A stretch of 10,044 nucleotides of DNA from an uncultured Sulfitobacter sp. (GTDB lineage: Bacteria > Pseudomonadota > Alphaproteobacteria > Rhodobacterales > Rhodobacteraceae): positions 1 to 10,044 of the forward strand of contig CALAIJ010000183.1 in NCBI GenBank assembly GCA_937923365.1. Direction: 5' to 3'. Below the pieces are notes generated by a model. The model had not been told where the DNA came from, made no database searches, and worked only from the letters and a program-made list of their open reading frames with translations. Positions within the stretch are counted from its first letter, which is position 1. Each line of letters opens with the position of its first letter. This document shows, piece by piece, positions 1-6,898 of this stretch. Position numbers and translations under genes: made by a program.

Positions 1-1293
1 GCGGTCTTTGGCGCGGCGGTCGTGCTGGCGGCATGCGTTGTGGCAGGACGCAGGATCACAGTGCAGCAGCAAGCCCTGGTGGCGGGCGGCACGCTGTTGG
101 TGCTGTTGCCGCTGGTTGAACTGGTGCAGCCCTTGTCGGTGATCATTGCCGTTACCGGCGTCTCTGCCGCGCTTGCCCTGCTGGCGGGCGTTGACCCGCA
201 CGCGCTGGGGCGCGGGGTCCTCAGGCTGTGGCCTTTGGGCGTACGGCAAACCTTTGTCGACGGGCAGGGGCGGCTGAAGGGTGGCGGCTCTGTAGACAGG
301 TCGGGACAGATGACGCGCCTGATTATGGCGTGGCTGATGCCCGTAGTGCTGGGGTTGGTCTTTGTCCTGCTGCTTCTGGCTGCCAACCCGATCGCGGAGC
401 GTTGGCTGGAAGGTATCTCGCTCAATTCGGTGCGTTTGCCCGAAGGTGCGCGGATTGCCTTTTGGCTGTGTCTGCTGCCCGTTGCATGGACCGCCCTGTC
501 GCTCAGCCAGATGAAAGAGCGGTTGCGTGCAGCACCGCGTGCCAAGCCCATGGGGCCTGCACGGATGGGGTTGATCAACCCTGCCTCTGTCACCCGTGCG
601 CTGGTGATGTTCAACGCGGTCTTTGCCATTCAGACGCTGCTGGATTGTGTGTACCTTTATGGCGGGGTAGGTCTACCCGAGGGGATCACCTATGCGGAAT
701 ACGCCCACCGCGGGGCCTATCCGCTGGTGGTCACCGCATTGTTGGCGGGCGCATTTGCGCTGCTGACGCGGCCTTGGGTGCAGGGCAATCCCTTGCTGCG
801 GGTTCTGTTGATGCTTTGGGTCGCGCAGAATGTGGCCCTGGTCATCAGCTCGCTGGTGCGGTTGGAACTTTACGTGGATGTCTACGGTCTGACGCACCTG
901 CGCATGGCGGCGGCGATCTGGATGGCGCTGACAGCGGCAGGGCTGGCGTTGATCTTGTGGCAGGTCTGGCAGCGGCGCAATAACGGCTGGCTGATGCTGC
1001 GCGCCGGAGTGCTGGGCATGGCGGTGCTTTATGCCTGCACATGGGTCAGCTTTGACGCAACCGTGGCGCGGTACAACCTGAACCACGGCGTTAAATGGGA
1101 CTACTACTATCTGTGCAATCTTGGGGATGCAGCCAAGCCGGTCATTGCCGCCTATGACAAAACGCACGGCATTGAGGTCTGCGCGCCACATCAATACCAT
1201 ATCACACCGCCCCGCGACTGGCGCGAATGGGGCTTTCGCAACTGGCGGGCGCGCACTAGCCTTGAGGCAATCCAATCCGAGGCACGCTCATGA
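1..1293 (+). CDS. DUF4173-family polytopic membrane protein, 5' end cut by the window edge
   Basis: The frame is open from base 1, so the true start lies upstream; 430 residues are visible. Hydropathy by eye gives about ten membrane segments, including stretches near visible residues 24-62, 107-130, 145-165, 197-220, 235-258, 263-287, 298-322 and 330-352, followed by a soluble tail of about 75 residues. A Tyr-Ala-Glu-Tyr-Ala-His-Arg-Gly motif before a membrane segment and an Ala-Arg-Tyr-Asn-Leu-Asn motif followed by a Tyr-rich stretch with Leu-Gly-Asp-Ala match what I recall of DUF4173 (related to DUF4153). No enzymatic function is known for the family. The stop overlaps the response-regulator start (ATGA), so the three genes at this end are probably one operon; a role as membrane partner of the kinase is inference only. 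The start and any missing N-terminal domain cannot be judged here. Confidence 0.8.
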   Translation, partial: AVFGAAVVLAACVVAGRRITVQQQALVAGGTLLVLLPLVELVQPLSVIIAVTGVSAALALLAGVDPHALGRGVLRLWPLGVRQTFVDGQGRLKGGGSVDRSGQMTRLIMAWLMPVVLGLVFVLLLLAANPIAERWLEGISLNSVRLPEGARIAFWLCLLPVAWTALSLSQMKERLRAAPRAKPMGPARMGLINPASVTRALVMFNAVFAIQTLLDCVYLYGGVGLPEGITYAEYAHRGAYPLVVTALLAGAFALLTRPWVQGNPLLRVLLMLWVAQNVALVISSLVRLELYVDVYGLTHLRMAAAIWMALTAAGLALILWQVWQRRNNGWLMLRAGVLGMAVLYACTWVSFDATVARYNLNHGVKWDYYYLCNLGDAAKPVIAAYDKTHGIEVCAPHQYHITPPRDWREWGFRNWRARTSLEAIQSEARS

Positions 1294-1982
1294 GCCAGCA
1301 CATTCTGATCATCGATGATGACCCGCAAATCCGGTCTGTCCTGCGGATCGCACTAAAGCAGGCCGCGATGGAGGTCAGTGAGGCGGGTGACGGTGCCGAA
1401 GGGCTGGCCAAGGCCGCTTCCGGTCGGTTTGACCTGATCGTGCTCGACATCGGCCTGCCCGAGATGGACGGGCTTGAGGTCTGTCGCAAGCTGCGCGTTA
1501 CCGATGACACGCCCGTGCTGTTTCTGACCGCCCGCGATGATGAGATCGACCGCGTGCTGGGGTTTGAACTGGGTGGCGATGACTACGTCACCAAGCCGTT
1601 CTCGCCCCGCGAACTGGTGGGGCGCATCAAGGCAATCCTCAAGCGCAGCGGCGGGGCCGCCCCCAGTGCCGCCAAGACGCTTCAACACGGAAACATGCAT
1701 CTTGATCCCACACGGCACCAATGCCTGATCGAAGGCCGCGCCGTCGCGCTGACCGCGCGCGAGATGGGTATCCTCAGCCATCTGATGACGCGCCCCGATC
1801 AAGTCGTGCCACGGCCTGCGCTGACCGATGCGGTCTATGGCGCGCATATCCATGTGTCGGATCGCACGGTTGACAGTCACCTGCGCAATCTCCGGGCCAA
1901 GCTGGCGGACGCAGGCTGTGCCGACGCGATCGAGACGGTGCACGGGGTCGGCATCAGGATGGGCGCATGCAAAGCCACGTAA
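1290..1982 (+). CDS. OmpR/PhoB-family response regulator
   Basis: A 230-residue cytoplasmic two-component regulator. The receiver domain (about 3-118) has the acidic pocket Asp9-Asp10-Asp11, phosphoacceptor Asp53 in Leu-Asp-Ile-Gly-Leu-Pro, Thr80 in Phe-Leu-Thr-Ala-Arg, and Lys102 in Thr-Lys-Pro-Phe. A linker of about 15 residues leads to a winged-helix DNA-binding domain (about 134-226). Its recognition helix lies around 191-205 (Asp-Arg-Thr-Val-Asp-Ser-His-Leu) and it ends with the typical Val-His-Gly-Val-Gly-Ile-Arg wing. All phosphorylation residues are intact, so it should be functional. The start uses GAGG at 1279-1282, seven bases upstream, and overlaps the DUF4173 stop; the gene overlaps the kinase by 16 bases. 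It is CreB-like in size and layout, but orthology is not claimed. Its target promoters are unknown. Confidence 0.95.
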   Translation: MSQHILIIDDDPQIRSVLRIALKQAAMEVSEAGDGAEGLAKAASGRFDLIVLDIGLPEMDGLEVCRKLRVTDDTPVLFLTARDDEIDRVLGFELGGDDYVTKPFSPRELVGRIKAILKRSGGAAPSAAKTLQHGNMHLDPTRHQCLIEGRAVALTAREMGILSHLMTRPDQVVPRPALTDAVYGAHIHVSDRTVDSHLRNLRAKLADAGCADAIETVHGVGIRMGACKAT

Positions 1983-2911
1983 AACGCAAATGGCGGCCTT
2001 CACTGGCGCTGATCATCTGTGGGGCCATGGTGGGTATCGTGGCCGTGCCTGTGCTGGCGCTGACGTATTTCCGCGTGGCGGGCAATATCCTCGGGTGGGC
2101 AGAAACAGCATGGCTGATCATCTGGCTGGCACTGACCTCTGCCGCCATTCTGGGCGCGCTGCTTTGGCGGCTGGTGCAGCGGCCCGTGCGCGCACTGACG
2201 GATTACGCCCACGCGGTAAAGGCCGGACGCATGGATGCCAAGCCACCCCGCCAGTTCGGCACGCCCGAGTTCAGCGCATTGGGTCAAAGCGTCATCGACA
2301 TGGGAGAGACCCTTGATAATCGAGCCACAGGTCTGCGCGCCTATGCCGACCACGTCACACACGAACTGAAGTCCCCGTTGACCGCCATCACCGGGGCCGC
2401 CGAGTTATTGCAAGGTGATATGGCACCAGACGACCGCGCGGCCCTTGCCAGCACCATCAAGGAGGCTGCCGCACGGATGGAGCGGTTGTTGGCCGACCTG
2501 CGCCGTCATGCGCAGGCAGGCCAGCGGCCCGATCGGGGGCAGGCCGATTTGGGCAAGGTCGCGTCCAAGCTGACGGGGCTTGATGTGCAGGTGCTGCATG
2601 CGGGCCAAATCCCGATGCCCGAGGAGGACTTGCACGCCGCCCTCATGCAGCTGACACAGAACGCAGTGGCCCATGGTGCGACGCGGGTGGTGTTGGACTG
2701 GCAGGAAGGCACACTGTCCATTCGCGACAACGGCACCGGCGTGGCGCGCGGCAATCAGGCCCGCGTCTTTGATCCGTTCTTCACCACGACCCGCGCCGAA
2801 GGCGGCACCGGCATGGGGCTTAGCATCGTATCGGCGCTTGTTGGCGCCCATGGGGGCAAGATCGCGTTGGTGCCCAGCGCACAGGGCGCTGCCTTTGAAA
2901 TCGTCTTCTGA
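1967..2911 (+). CDS. Short membrane sensor histidine kinase, cognate partner of the upstream regulator
   Basis: A 314-residue inner-membrane kinase. Membrane segments lie at about 12-34 and 47-69, leaving a periplasmic loop of only about 12 residues, so there is no extracytoplasmic sensor domain. A HAMP-like linker (about 70-125) leads to the dimerisation domain with phospho-acceptor His132 (His-Glu-Leu-Lys-Ser-Pro-Leu). The ATP-binding domain has Asn232 (N box, Gln-Asn-Ala-Val-Ala-His-Gly), Asp254-Asn-Gly-Thr-Gly (G1), Asp269-Pro-Phe-Phe (F box) and Gly280-Thr-Gly-Met-Gly-Leu (G2). All catalytic motifs are present. The start overlaps the regulator gene by 16 bases and has an AGGA at 1956-1959, so the pair should be co-translated and work together. 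The topology suits the intramembrane-sensing class, in which the signal comes from the membrane or a partner protein; the DUF4173 protein is the obvious candidate partner, by position only. Confidence 0.93.
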   Translation: MQSHVKRKWRPSLALIICGAMVGIVAVPVLALTYFRVAGNILGWAETAWLIIWLALTSAAILGALLWRLVQRPVRALTDYAHAVKAGRMDAKPPRQFGTPEFSALGQSVIDMGETLDNRATGLRAYADHVTHELKSPLTAITGAAELLQGDMAPDDRAALASTIKEAAARMERLLADLRRHAQAGQRPDRGQADLGKVASKLTGLDVQVLHAGQIPMPEEDLHAALMQLTQNAVAHGATRVVLDWQEGTLSIRDNGTGVARGNQARVFDPFFTTTRAEGGTGMGLSIVSALVGAHGGKIALVPSAQGAAFEIVF

Positions 2912-2922
2912 CGGCGCGGCAC

Positions 2923-2948
2923 TGATTCTCTGACGATAATAAGAATCA
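2923..2948. repeat. 7-bp dyad (TGATTCT/AGAATCA) containing two GANTC sites
   Basis: Perfect 7-base inverted arms at 2923-2929 and 2942-2948 are separated by 12 bases, in the gap between the kinase stop and the metal-importer genes. Each arm holds a GANTC pentamer (2924-2928 and 2943-2947), the CcrM methylation site in alphaproteobacteria. The sequence from 2935 to 2953 also matches the 19-base E. coli Fur consensus at 14 positions by my count, mainly in its left half. There is no following T-run, so an intrinsic terminator for the kinase gene is unlikely; a protein-binding site is more plausible. Confidence 0.5.
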
Positions 2949-2976
2949 CTCGCAACTGGTTGACTTGTTGCGAATG
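2947..2976. promoter_or_regulatory. Operator-like inverted repeat centred on the -35 of the metal-importer promoter
   Basis: Arms CACTCGCAAC (2947-2956) and GTTGCGAATG (2967-2976) pair at nine of ten positions, seven of them contiguous, around a 10-base centre. That centre contains the putative -35 hexamer TTGACT at 2960-2965. A factor bound here would block RNA polymerase, as expected for a metal-responsive repressor of the importer operon. The factor cannot be named: Fur-superfamily (Zur, Mur) and MntR proteins are candidates from the function of the operon, but no family consensus was firmly recognised. Confidence 0.5.
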
Positions 2977-2987
2977 GCTCTCATATT
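2960..2987 (+). promoter_or_regulatory. Putative sigma70-type promoter for the metal-importer operon
   Basis: TTGACT (2960-2965) matches five of six -35 bases. CATATT (2982-2987) is a four-of-six -10 match at 16-base spacing; TATTAG (2984-2989) at 18 is an alternative. Either puts the transcription start at about the ATG at 2994, giving a leaderless or nearly leaderless message. The assignment rests on sequence matches only. Confidence 0.45.
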
Positions 2988-2993
2988 AGAGGG

Positions 2994-3968
2994 ATGAGTA
3001 GGAATCTCCTTCCCTTGACCCGTCGTGATGCCCTTTTGGGCGGCCTTGCTGTGTTTGCTACGGCAGGTGCACTGCAGGCAGGCACCAAGCTTAGCATTGT
3101 CGCCACGACGGGGATGATTGCTGACGCTGCCCGCCGCGTCGGCGGTGATCTGGTGACGGTCAAGGCGCTGATGGGCGCAGGCGTGGATCCCCATGGCTAC
3201 CGCCAGACCCGCAGCGACATCGTTGCAATGACCCGCGCCGATCTGGTGCTGTGGCACGGCCTCTATCTTGAGGCGCAGATGGAGCGGTTCTTTGAAGACC
3301 TAGGCCGCAAGCGCACCGTCGTCGCCGTGGCAGAGGCGCTGCCCAAAGACACATTGCTAGGCCACGCAGACTATGACGGGCGTTATGACCCGCACGTCTG
3401 GATGGACCCGCTGCGCTGGATGGGTGTGGTGGACGCGGTGCGTGATGCGCTGAGTGCTGCAAAGCCCGAGAGTGCTGCGATCTTTGCCAGCAACGCTGCC
3501 GCCTTCCGCGCCGAACTCGAAGCGCTTGCCGTCTATAGCCGTGAGACGCTCGCGCTGGTGCCGAACGAGGCCCGTGTGTTGGTTACGGCCCATGACGCCT
3601 TCAGCTATTTTGGTATGGCCCATGATTTCGAGGTGATCGGCATTCAAGGTATCTCTACCGATAGCGAGGCGGGTCTGAACCGCATCAGCACATTGGTGGA
3701 CGCGCTTGTTGCGCGCAACATCGGCGCTGTGTTCGTCGAGACATCCGTGTCTGACCGCAACATGCGTGTGCTGATCGAAGGGGCTGCGGCCCAGGGCCAC
3801 GAAGTGAACATCGGCGGCGCGCTTTATAGTGACGCCATGGGGCCGGACGGCACATACGAAGGCACCTACATCGGCATGATCGACCATAATGTGACCACCA
3901 TTGCCCGCGCTTTGGGTGCAGACGCACCAGCAAGCGGCATGGCTGGCAAACTCTCAGGACAGGGCTGA
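2994..3968 (+). CDS. TroA/ZnuA-type periplasmic Zn/Mn-binding protein of an ABC importer
   Basis: A 324-residue substrate-binding protein (cluster A-I, ZinT/TroA fold) that captures a divalent metal in the periplasm for the permeases encoded downstream. A signal peptide at about 1-29 starts with Thr-Arg-Arg-Asp-Ala-Leu-Leu, so Tat export is possible, and ends Ala-Leu-Gln-Ala. The four expected ligands are visible: His67 (Asp-Pro-His-Gly), His134 (Asp-Pro-His-Val-Trp), His200 (Thr-Ala-His-Asp-Ala-Phe) and Asp280 (Tyr-Ser-Asp-Ala-Met). The third ligand is His, as in TroA and ZnuA, not Glu as in the Mn proteins PsaA and SitA. The acidic His-rich loop of many ZnuA proteins is absent. The ATG follows AGAGGG with no spacing, which is unusual; a TTG at 3015 with AGGA 11 bases upstream is an alternative, but it would begin the protein right at the twin arginines. 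The gene is first of a four-gene operon. Confidence 0.93.
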   Translation: MSRNLLPLTRRDALLGGLAVFATAGALQAGTKLSIVATTGMIADAARRVGGDLVTVKALMGAGVDPHGYRQTRSDIVAMTRADLVLWHGLYLEAQMERFFEDLGRKRTVVAVAEALPKDTLLGHADYDGRYDPHVWMDPLRWMGVVDAVRDALSAAKPESAAIFASNAAAFRAELEALAVYSRETLALVPNEARVLVTAHDAFSYFGMAHDFEVIGIQGISTDSEAGLNRISTLVDALVARNIGAVFVETSVSDRNMRVLIEGAAAQGHEVNIGGALYSDAMGPDGTYEGTYIGMIDHNVTTIARALGADAPASGMAGKLSGQG

Positions 3969-3971
3969 CCC

Positions 3972-4772
3972 ATGACACTGACACTTGCCACCAAAGACGG
4001 TCTGGCCGCCCAGGACGCCGCCCGCGACAAAAGTCCGCTGGCGATCCGTGGCATGACCGTTTCCTATGGCCAAAAGCCAGCAGTATTTTCGGTCGATATG
4101 ACGGTGGAGCCTGCCAAGATGACAGCCATCATCGGCCCGAACGGCGCGGGCAAGTCCACCTTGTTGAAAGCAGCCTTGGGCATCGTAAAGCCGCTTGCGG
4201 GATCGACGACAGTCTTTGGCAAGCCCGTGGCGCGGGTGCGCGACCGGATCGCCTATGTGCCGCAGCGCGCCAGCGTGGACTGGGATTTCCCGACACGGGT
4301 GATCGACGTGGTTCTGATGGGGCTTTACCCGCAGTTGGGGCTGCTTGGTCGCGTGCGCAAATCCCACCGCGATGCAGCACAGCATTGTCTGGAGCGGGTC
4401 GGCATGGAAGGCTTTGCCACACGCCAGATCGGGCAATTGTCCGGTGGCCAGCAACAGCGGGTCTTTCTGGCGCGTGCACTGGCGCAGGATGCGGACCTCT
4501 ATCTGCTGGACGAACCCTTTGCAGGGGTTGATGCGGCCACCGAAAAGGCAATCATCAAAGTGCTGAAAGGTCTGCGTGATGCGGGCAAGACGGTTGTCGC
4601 CGTGCACCATGATCTGTCCACGGTGCCCGAGTATTTTGACAACGTCTTTTTGATCAACACCCGCCGTGTGGCGGAGGGCCCTGTGGCCACGACGTTCACG
4701 GACATGCACTTGCAGGACGCCTACGCAGGCCGTCTGGCAGGCGCGCAGATGGACGCCATCCGCGCCACGTGA
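3972..4772 (+). CDS. Metal ABC importer ATPase (TroB/ZnuC/SitB type)
   Basis: A 266-residue cytoplasmic ATPase that powers metal import through the two permeases encoded next. Walker A is at 55-63 (Gly-Pro-Asn-Gly-Ala-Gly-Lys-Ser-Thr), the Q-loop Gln at 98 (Tyr-Val-Pro-Gln-Arg), the signature Leu-Ser-Gly-Gly-Gln at 156-160, Walker B Leu-Tyr-Leu-Leu-Asp-Glu at 176-181 and the switch His at 213. The Q-loop continues into Ser-Val-Asp-Trp-Asp-Phe-Pro, a segment characteristic of Mn/Zn importer ATPases. All catalytic motifs are intact. About 20 residues precede the usual N-terminus; the ATG at 3972, three bases after the previous stop, is the first available start and keeps the operon spacing. ABC signature and context together make the family secure; which metal it moves is not shown by this subunit. 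Confidence 0.95.
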   Translation: MTLTLATKDGLAAQDAARDKSPLAIRGMTVSYGQKPAVFSVDMTVEPAKMTAIIGPNGAGKSTLLKAALGIVKPLAGSTTVFGKPVARVRDRIAYVPQRASVDWDFPTRVIDVVLMGLYPQLGLLGRVRKSHRDAAQHCLERVGMEGFATRQIGQLSGGQQQRVFLARALAQDADLYLLDEPFAGVDAATEKAIIKVLKGLRDAGKTVVAVHHDLSTVPEYFDNVFLINTRRVAEGPVATTFTDMHLQDAYAGRLAGAQMDAIRAT

Positions 4773-4778
4773 TCTGAC

Positions 4779-5972
4779 ATGATCCGGGACGCGCTCCTTT
4801 TACAACTGGGCTACAACGCCACGCTGGTCACGCTGGGGGCGGCCCTGTTGGGCATGGCCGCAGGCGTGGGCGGCACGTTCCTGTTCTTGCGCAAACGCGC
4901 GCTGGTCAGTGACGCCATCAGCCACGCGACCCTCCCGGGCGTGGCGCTTGCCTTTATTGTGATGGTGGCGCTGGGCGGAGATGGTCGCAACCTTGTGGGG
5001 CTGCTGACAGGTGCTGCGGTATCGGCCGCCTTGGGCCTGCTGATCGTGACGTGGCTGTCGAGCAAGACGCGACTGGCCGAGGATGCGGCCATTGGCGCCG
5101 TTCTGTCCGTGTTCTTTGGGTTCGGCATTGTGTTGCTGACCGTTATCCAGACGATGACGGCAGGCAGGCAGGCAGGGCTTGAAGGTTTTCTGCTGGGTTC
5201 CACCGCTGGCATGTTGCGCAGTGACGCGCTGGTGATTGCGGTCTCTGCCGCCCTCACACTGGCGCTGGTGCTGCTGATGCGCAGGCCGCTGACGCTGGCA
5301 TCGTTTGATCCCGAATTTGCCCGCTCCACGGGGCAGAACGTGACCCGCACAGACCTCATTATGATGGCGCTGGTGCTGGCGGTGACGGTTGTGGGCCTCA
5401 AGATCGTGGGGCTGATCCTGATCGTGGCCTTGCTGATTATCCCGCCCGTGACAGCGCGGTTCTGGACGGAGCGCACGGACCATGTGGTGCTGATTGCAGG
5501 GCTTCTGGGCGGCGTGTCGGCCTACGTGGGTGCCGCGATTTCAGCGGCAATGCCCAATGTGCCGACGGGGCCGATCATCGTGCTGGTTGGCTTTGCGCTC
5601 TTTGCCTGCTCGCTGCTGCTGTCGCCCGCGCGCGGAGTTGTTTCGGCCTATCTGCGGCACCGTGCCTATCAGCGGCAGGTGCACTTGCGGCAAGGTCTGC
5701 TGGCGCTGGCCCACGGACAGCCGATTTACGAGCGCCTGACCCTGCGCCTGTTGCGTCGTCAGGGCTGGGCGCTGCCGGACGGGGTTGCCACGCCAGAGGG
5801 GCAGGGCCGCGCCGCCCGTGCCATGCGGGATGAAACCCGTTGGCAAGTGATCCGCCGTGACCCCGCTTACGAGGCCGCAGCGGCGCGCTATGACGGACTG
5901 ACCCCGATCGAGAGCGTGCTGACCGCCGACCAGATCGCCGAAGTCGACAGCCGCATCGAGGTGGCCACATGA
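4779..5972 (+). CDS. Metal ABC importer permease (ABC-3, TroC type) with a C-terminal DtxR-like extension
   Basis: A 397-residue inner-membrane permease. Residues 1-290 form the ABC-3 core with about eight or nine membrane segments. Family motifs include Ser-Asp-Ala-Ile-Ser-His-Ala-Thr-Leu-Pro-Gly (44-54, the ATPase-coupling region) and Val-Gly-Leu-Ile-Leu-Ile-Val-Ala-Leu (208-218) followed by Ile-Pro-Pro. The usual permease length is about 280-300 residues; here about 100 hydrophilic residues follow (297-397). This tail reads like the end of a DtxR winged-helix domain and its dimerisation helices: a short helix, a Leu-Arg-Arg-Gln-Gly turn, Ala-Thr-Pro-Glu-Gly (337-341) and Leu-Thr-Pro-Ile-Glu-Ser-Val-Leu (374-381). 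Most metal-ligand positions look substituted. Fusions of this permease type to DtxR-like domains are known (chlamydial YtgCR). The start lies six bases after the ATPase stop, with no clear Shine-Dalgarno; the gene ends in an ATGA overlap with the second permease. Confidence 0.92.
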   Translation: MIRDALLLQLGYNATLVTLGAALLGMAAGVGGTFLFLRKRALVSDAISHATLPGVALAFIVMVALGGDGRNLVGLLTGAAVSAALGLLIVTWLSSKTRLAEDAAIGAVLSVFFGFGIVLLTVIQTMTAGRQAGLEGFLLGSTAGMLRSDALVIAVSAALTLALVLLMRRPLTLASFDPEFARSTGQNVTRTDLIMMALVLAVTVVGLKIVGLILIVALLIIPPVTARFWTERTDHVVLIAGLLGGVSAYVGAAISAAMPNVPTGPIIVLVGFALFACSLLLSPARGVVSAYLRHRAYQRQVHLRQGLLALAHGQPIYERLTLRLLRRQGWALPDGVATPEGQGRAARAMRDETRWQVIRRDPAYEAAAARYDGLTPIESVLTADQIAEVDSRIEVAT

Positions 5973-6898
5973 ACGGGTCGGAGTTTGTGCCCTTAAGCCT
6001 TGTGCCCATGCTGACCGGCATCTTTGTGGCGGTGGCCTGCGCGCTGCCGGGGAACTTTCTGGTGCTGCGCCGCCAAGCATTGATCGGCGACGCCATCAGC
6101 CATGTGGTGCTGCCGGGCATCGTGGTAGCCTTCCTGCTGACAGGGGTGGTGAGCACATGGCCCATGCTGCTGGGGGCTGCGGGTGCAGCGATTATCGCCG
6201 TCGTCGCGATTGAGGCCGTGCGCCGTTTGGGCCGGATCGAGGCTGGTGCCGCCATGGGCGTGATCTTTACCGCGATGTTTGCAGGCGGCGTGCTGCTGTT
6301 GGAGCAATCGGACACGTCCTCGGTGCATCTGGACGTGGAGCATGCGCTTTACGGCAATCTGGAAAGCCTCATCTGGCTGGATGCGACAGGCTGGTCGTCC
6401 TTGTGGGACCCCGTGGCACTGGCGGGCGTGCCCGTCGAGCTGCCGCGTATGGCGCTGACCTTTGTGGGTGTCGCCCTGTTCACCGTGCTGTTCTGGCGTC
6501 CGTTGAAGATCAGTACCTTCGACGAAGGGTTCGCCCGTACCATCGGTATGCGCACGGATCTGCTGGGGCTGGCGCTGGTCATTGTCGCCGCGATTGCAGC
6601 GGTGGCTGCGTTCGACGCTGTGGGCAGCATCATTGTGATCGCGATGTTCATCTGTCCGCCCGCAGCGGCGCGTCTGATGACCAACCGGTTGGAGTGGCAG
6701 GTGGCGTGGTCGGTCCTGTTTGCCGTAATTGCCGCCGTGCTGGGCTACGTGCTGGCAGGCTACGGCCCGCTTTGGCTGGGGCTGGTGGACAGCGTGTCAG
6801 CAGCGGGCATGATCGCGACCGTATCGGGTGTGATCCTTGGGCTGGCAGCACTGTTCGGGCCGCACAGATTGCGCGGATCAGCTGCCCCTATAGGTTGA
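5969..6898 (+). CDS. Second metal ABC importer permease (ABC-3, TroD type)
   Basis: A 309-residue inner-membrane permease without the cytoplasmic tail of its neighbour. It has about eight or nine membrane segments and the same two family motifs: [11 protein letters not shown] (40-50) and Val-Gly-Ser-Ile-Ile-Val-Ile-Ala-Met (218-226) followed by Cys-Pro-Pro (229-231). It probably pairs with the first permease as a heterodimer in the membrane, as in TroCD and SitCD systems. The start overlaps the previous stop (ATGA), indicating coupled translation. Its last 21 bases overlap the 3' end of the convergent uraH gene, and no terminator is visible between the two, so transcripts from both strands may interfere. 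Two permease genes in one cluster fit Tro/Sit/Mnt-type importers better than ZnuABC, which has one. Confidence 0.94.
   Translation: MNGSEFVPLSLVPMLTGIFVAVACALPGNFLVLRRQALIGDAISHVVLPGIVVAFLLTGVVSTWPMLLGAAGAAIIAVVAIEAVRRLGRIEAGAAMGVIFTAMFAGGVLLLEQSDTSSVHLDVEHALYGNLESLIWLDATGWSSLWDPVALAGVPVELPRMALTFVGVALFTVLFWRPLKISTFDEGFARTIGMRTDLLGLALVIVAAIAAVAAFDAVGSIIVIAMFICPPAAARLMTNRLEWQVAWSVLFAVIAAVLGYVLAGYGPLWLGLVDSVSAAGMIATVSGVILGLAALFGPHRLRGSAAPIG

Noticed and set aside
228..983. 251-codon + strand open frame inside the DUF4173 gene
   Set aside because: It is an out-of-frame shadow with a Cys/Arg/Gly-rich composition typical of frame-shifted high-GC sequence.
2923..2948. Intrinsic terminator after the kinase gene
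   Set aside because: The dyad is AT-rich with a 12-base loop and no T-run follows, so it does not look like a Rho-independent terminator.
4800..5483. Two long - strand open frames (over 220 codons) opposite the first permease
   Set aside because: They are antisense shadows of a high-GC gene; the translations are rich in His, Gln, Arg and Ser with no domain, and the + strand has clear ABC-3 motifs.
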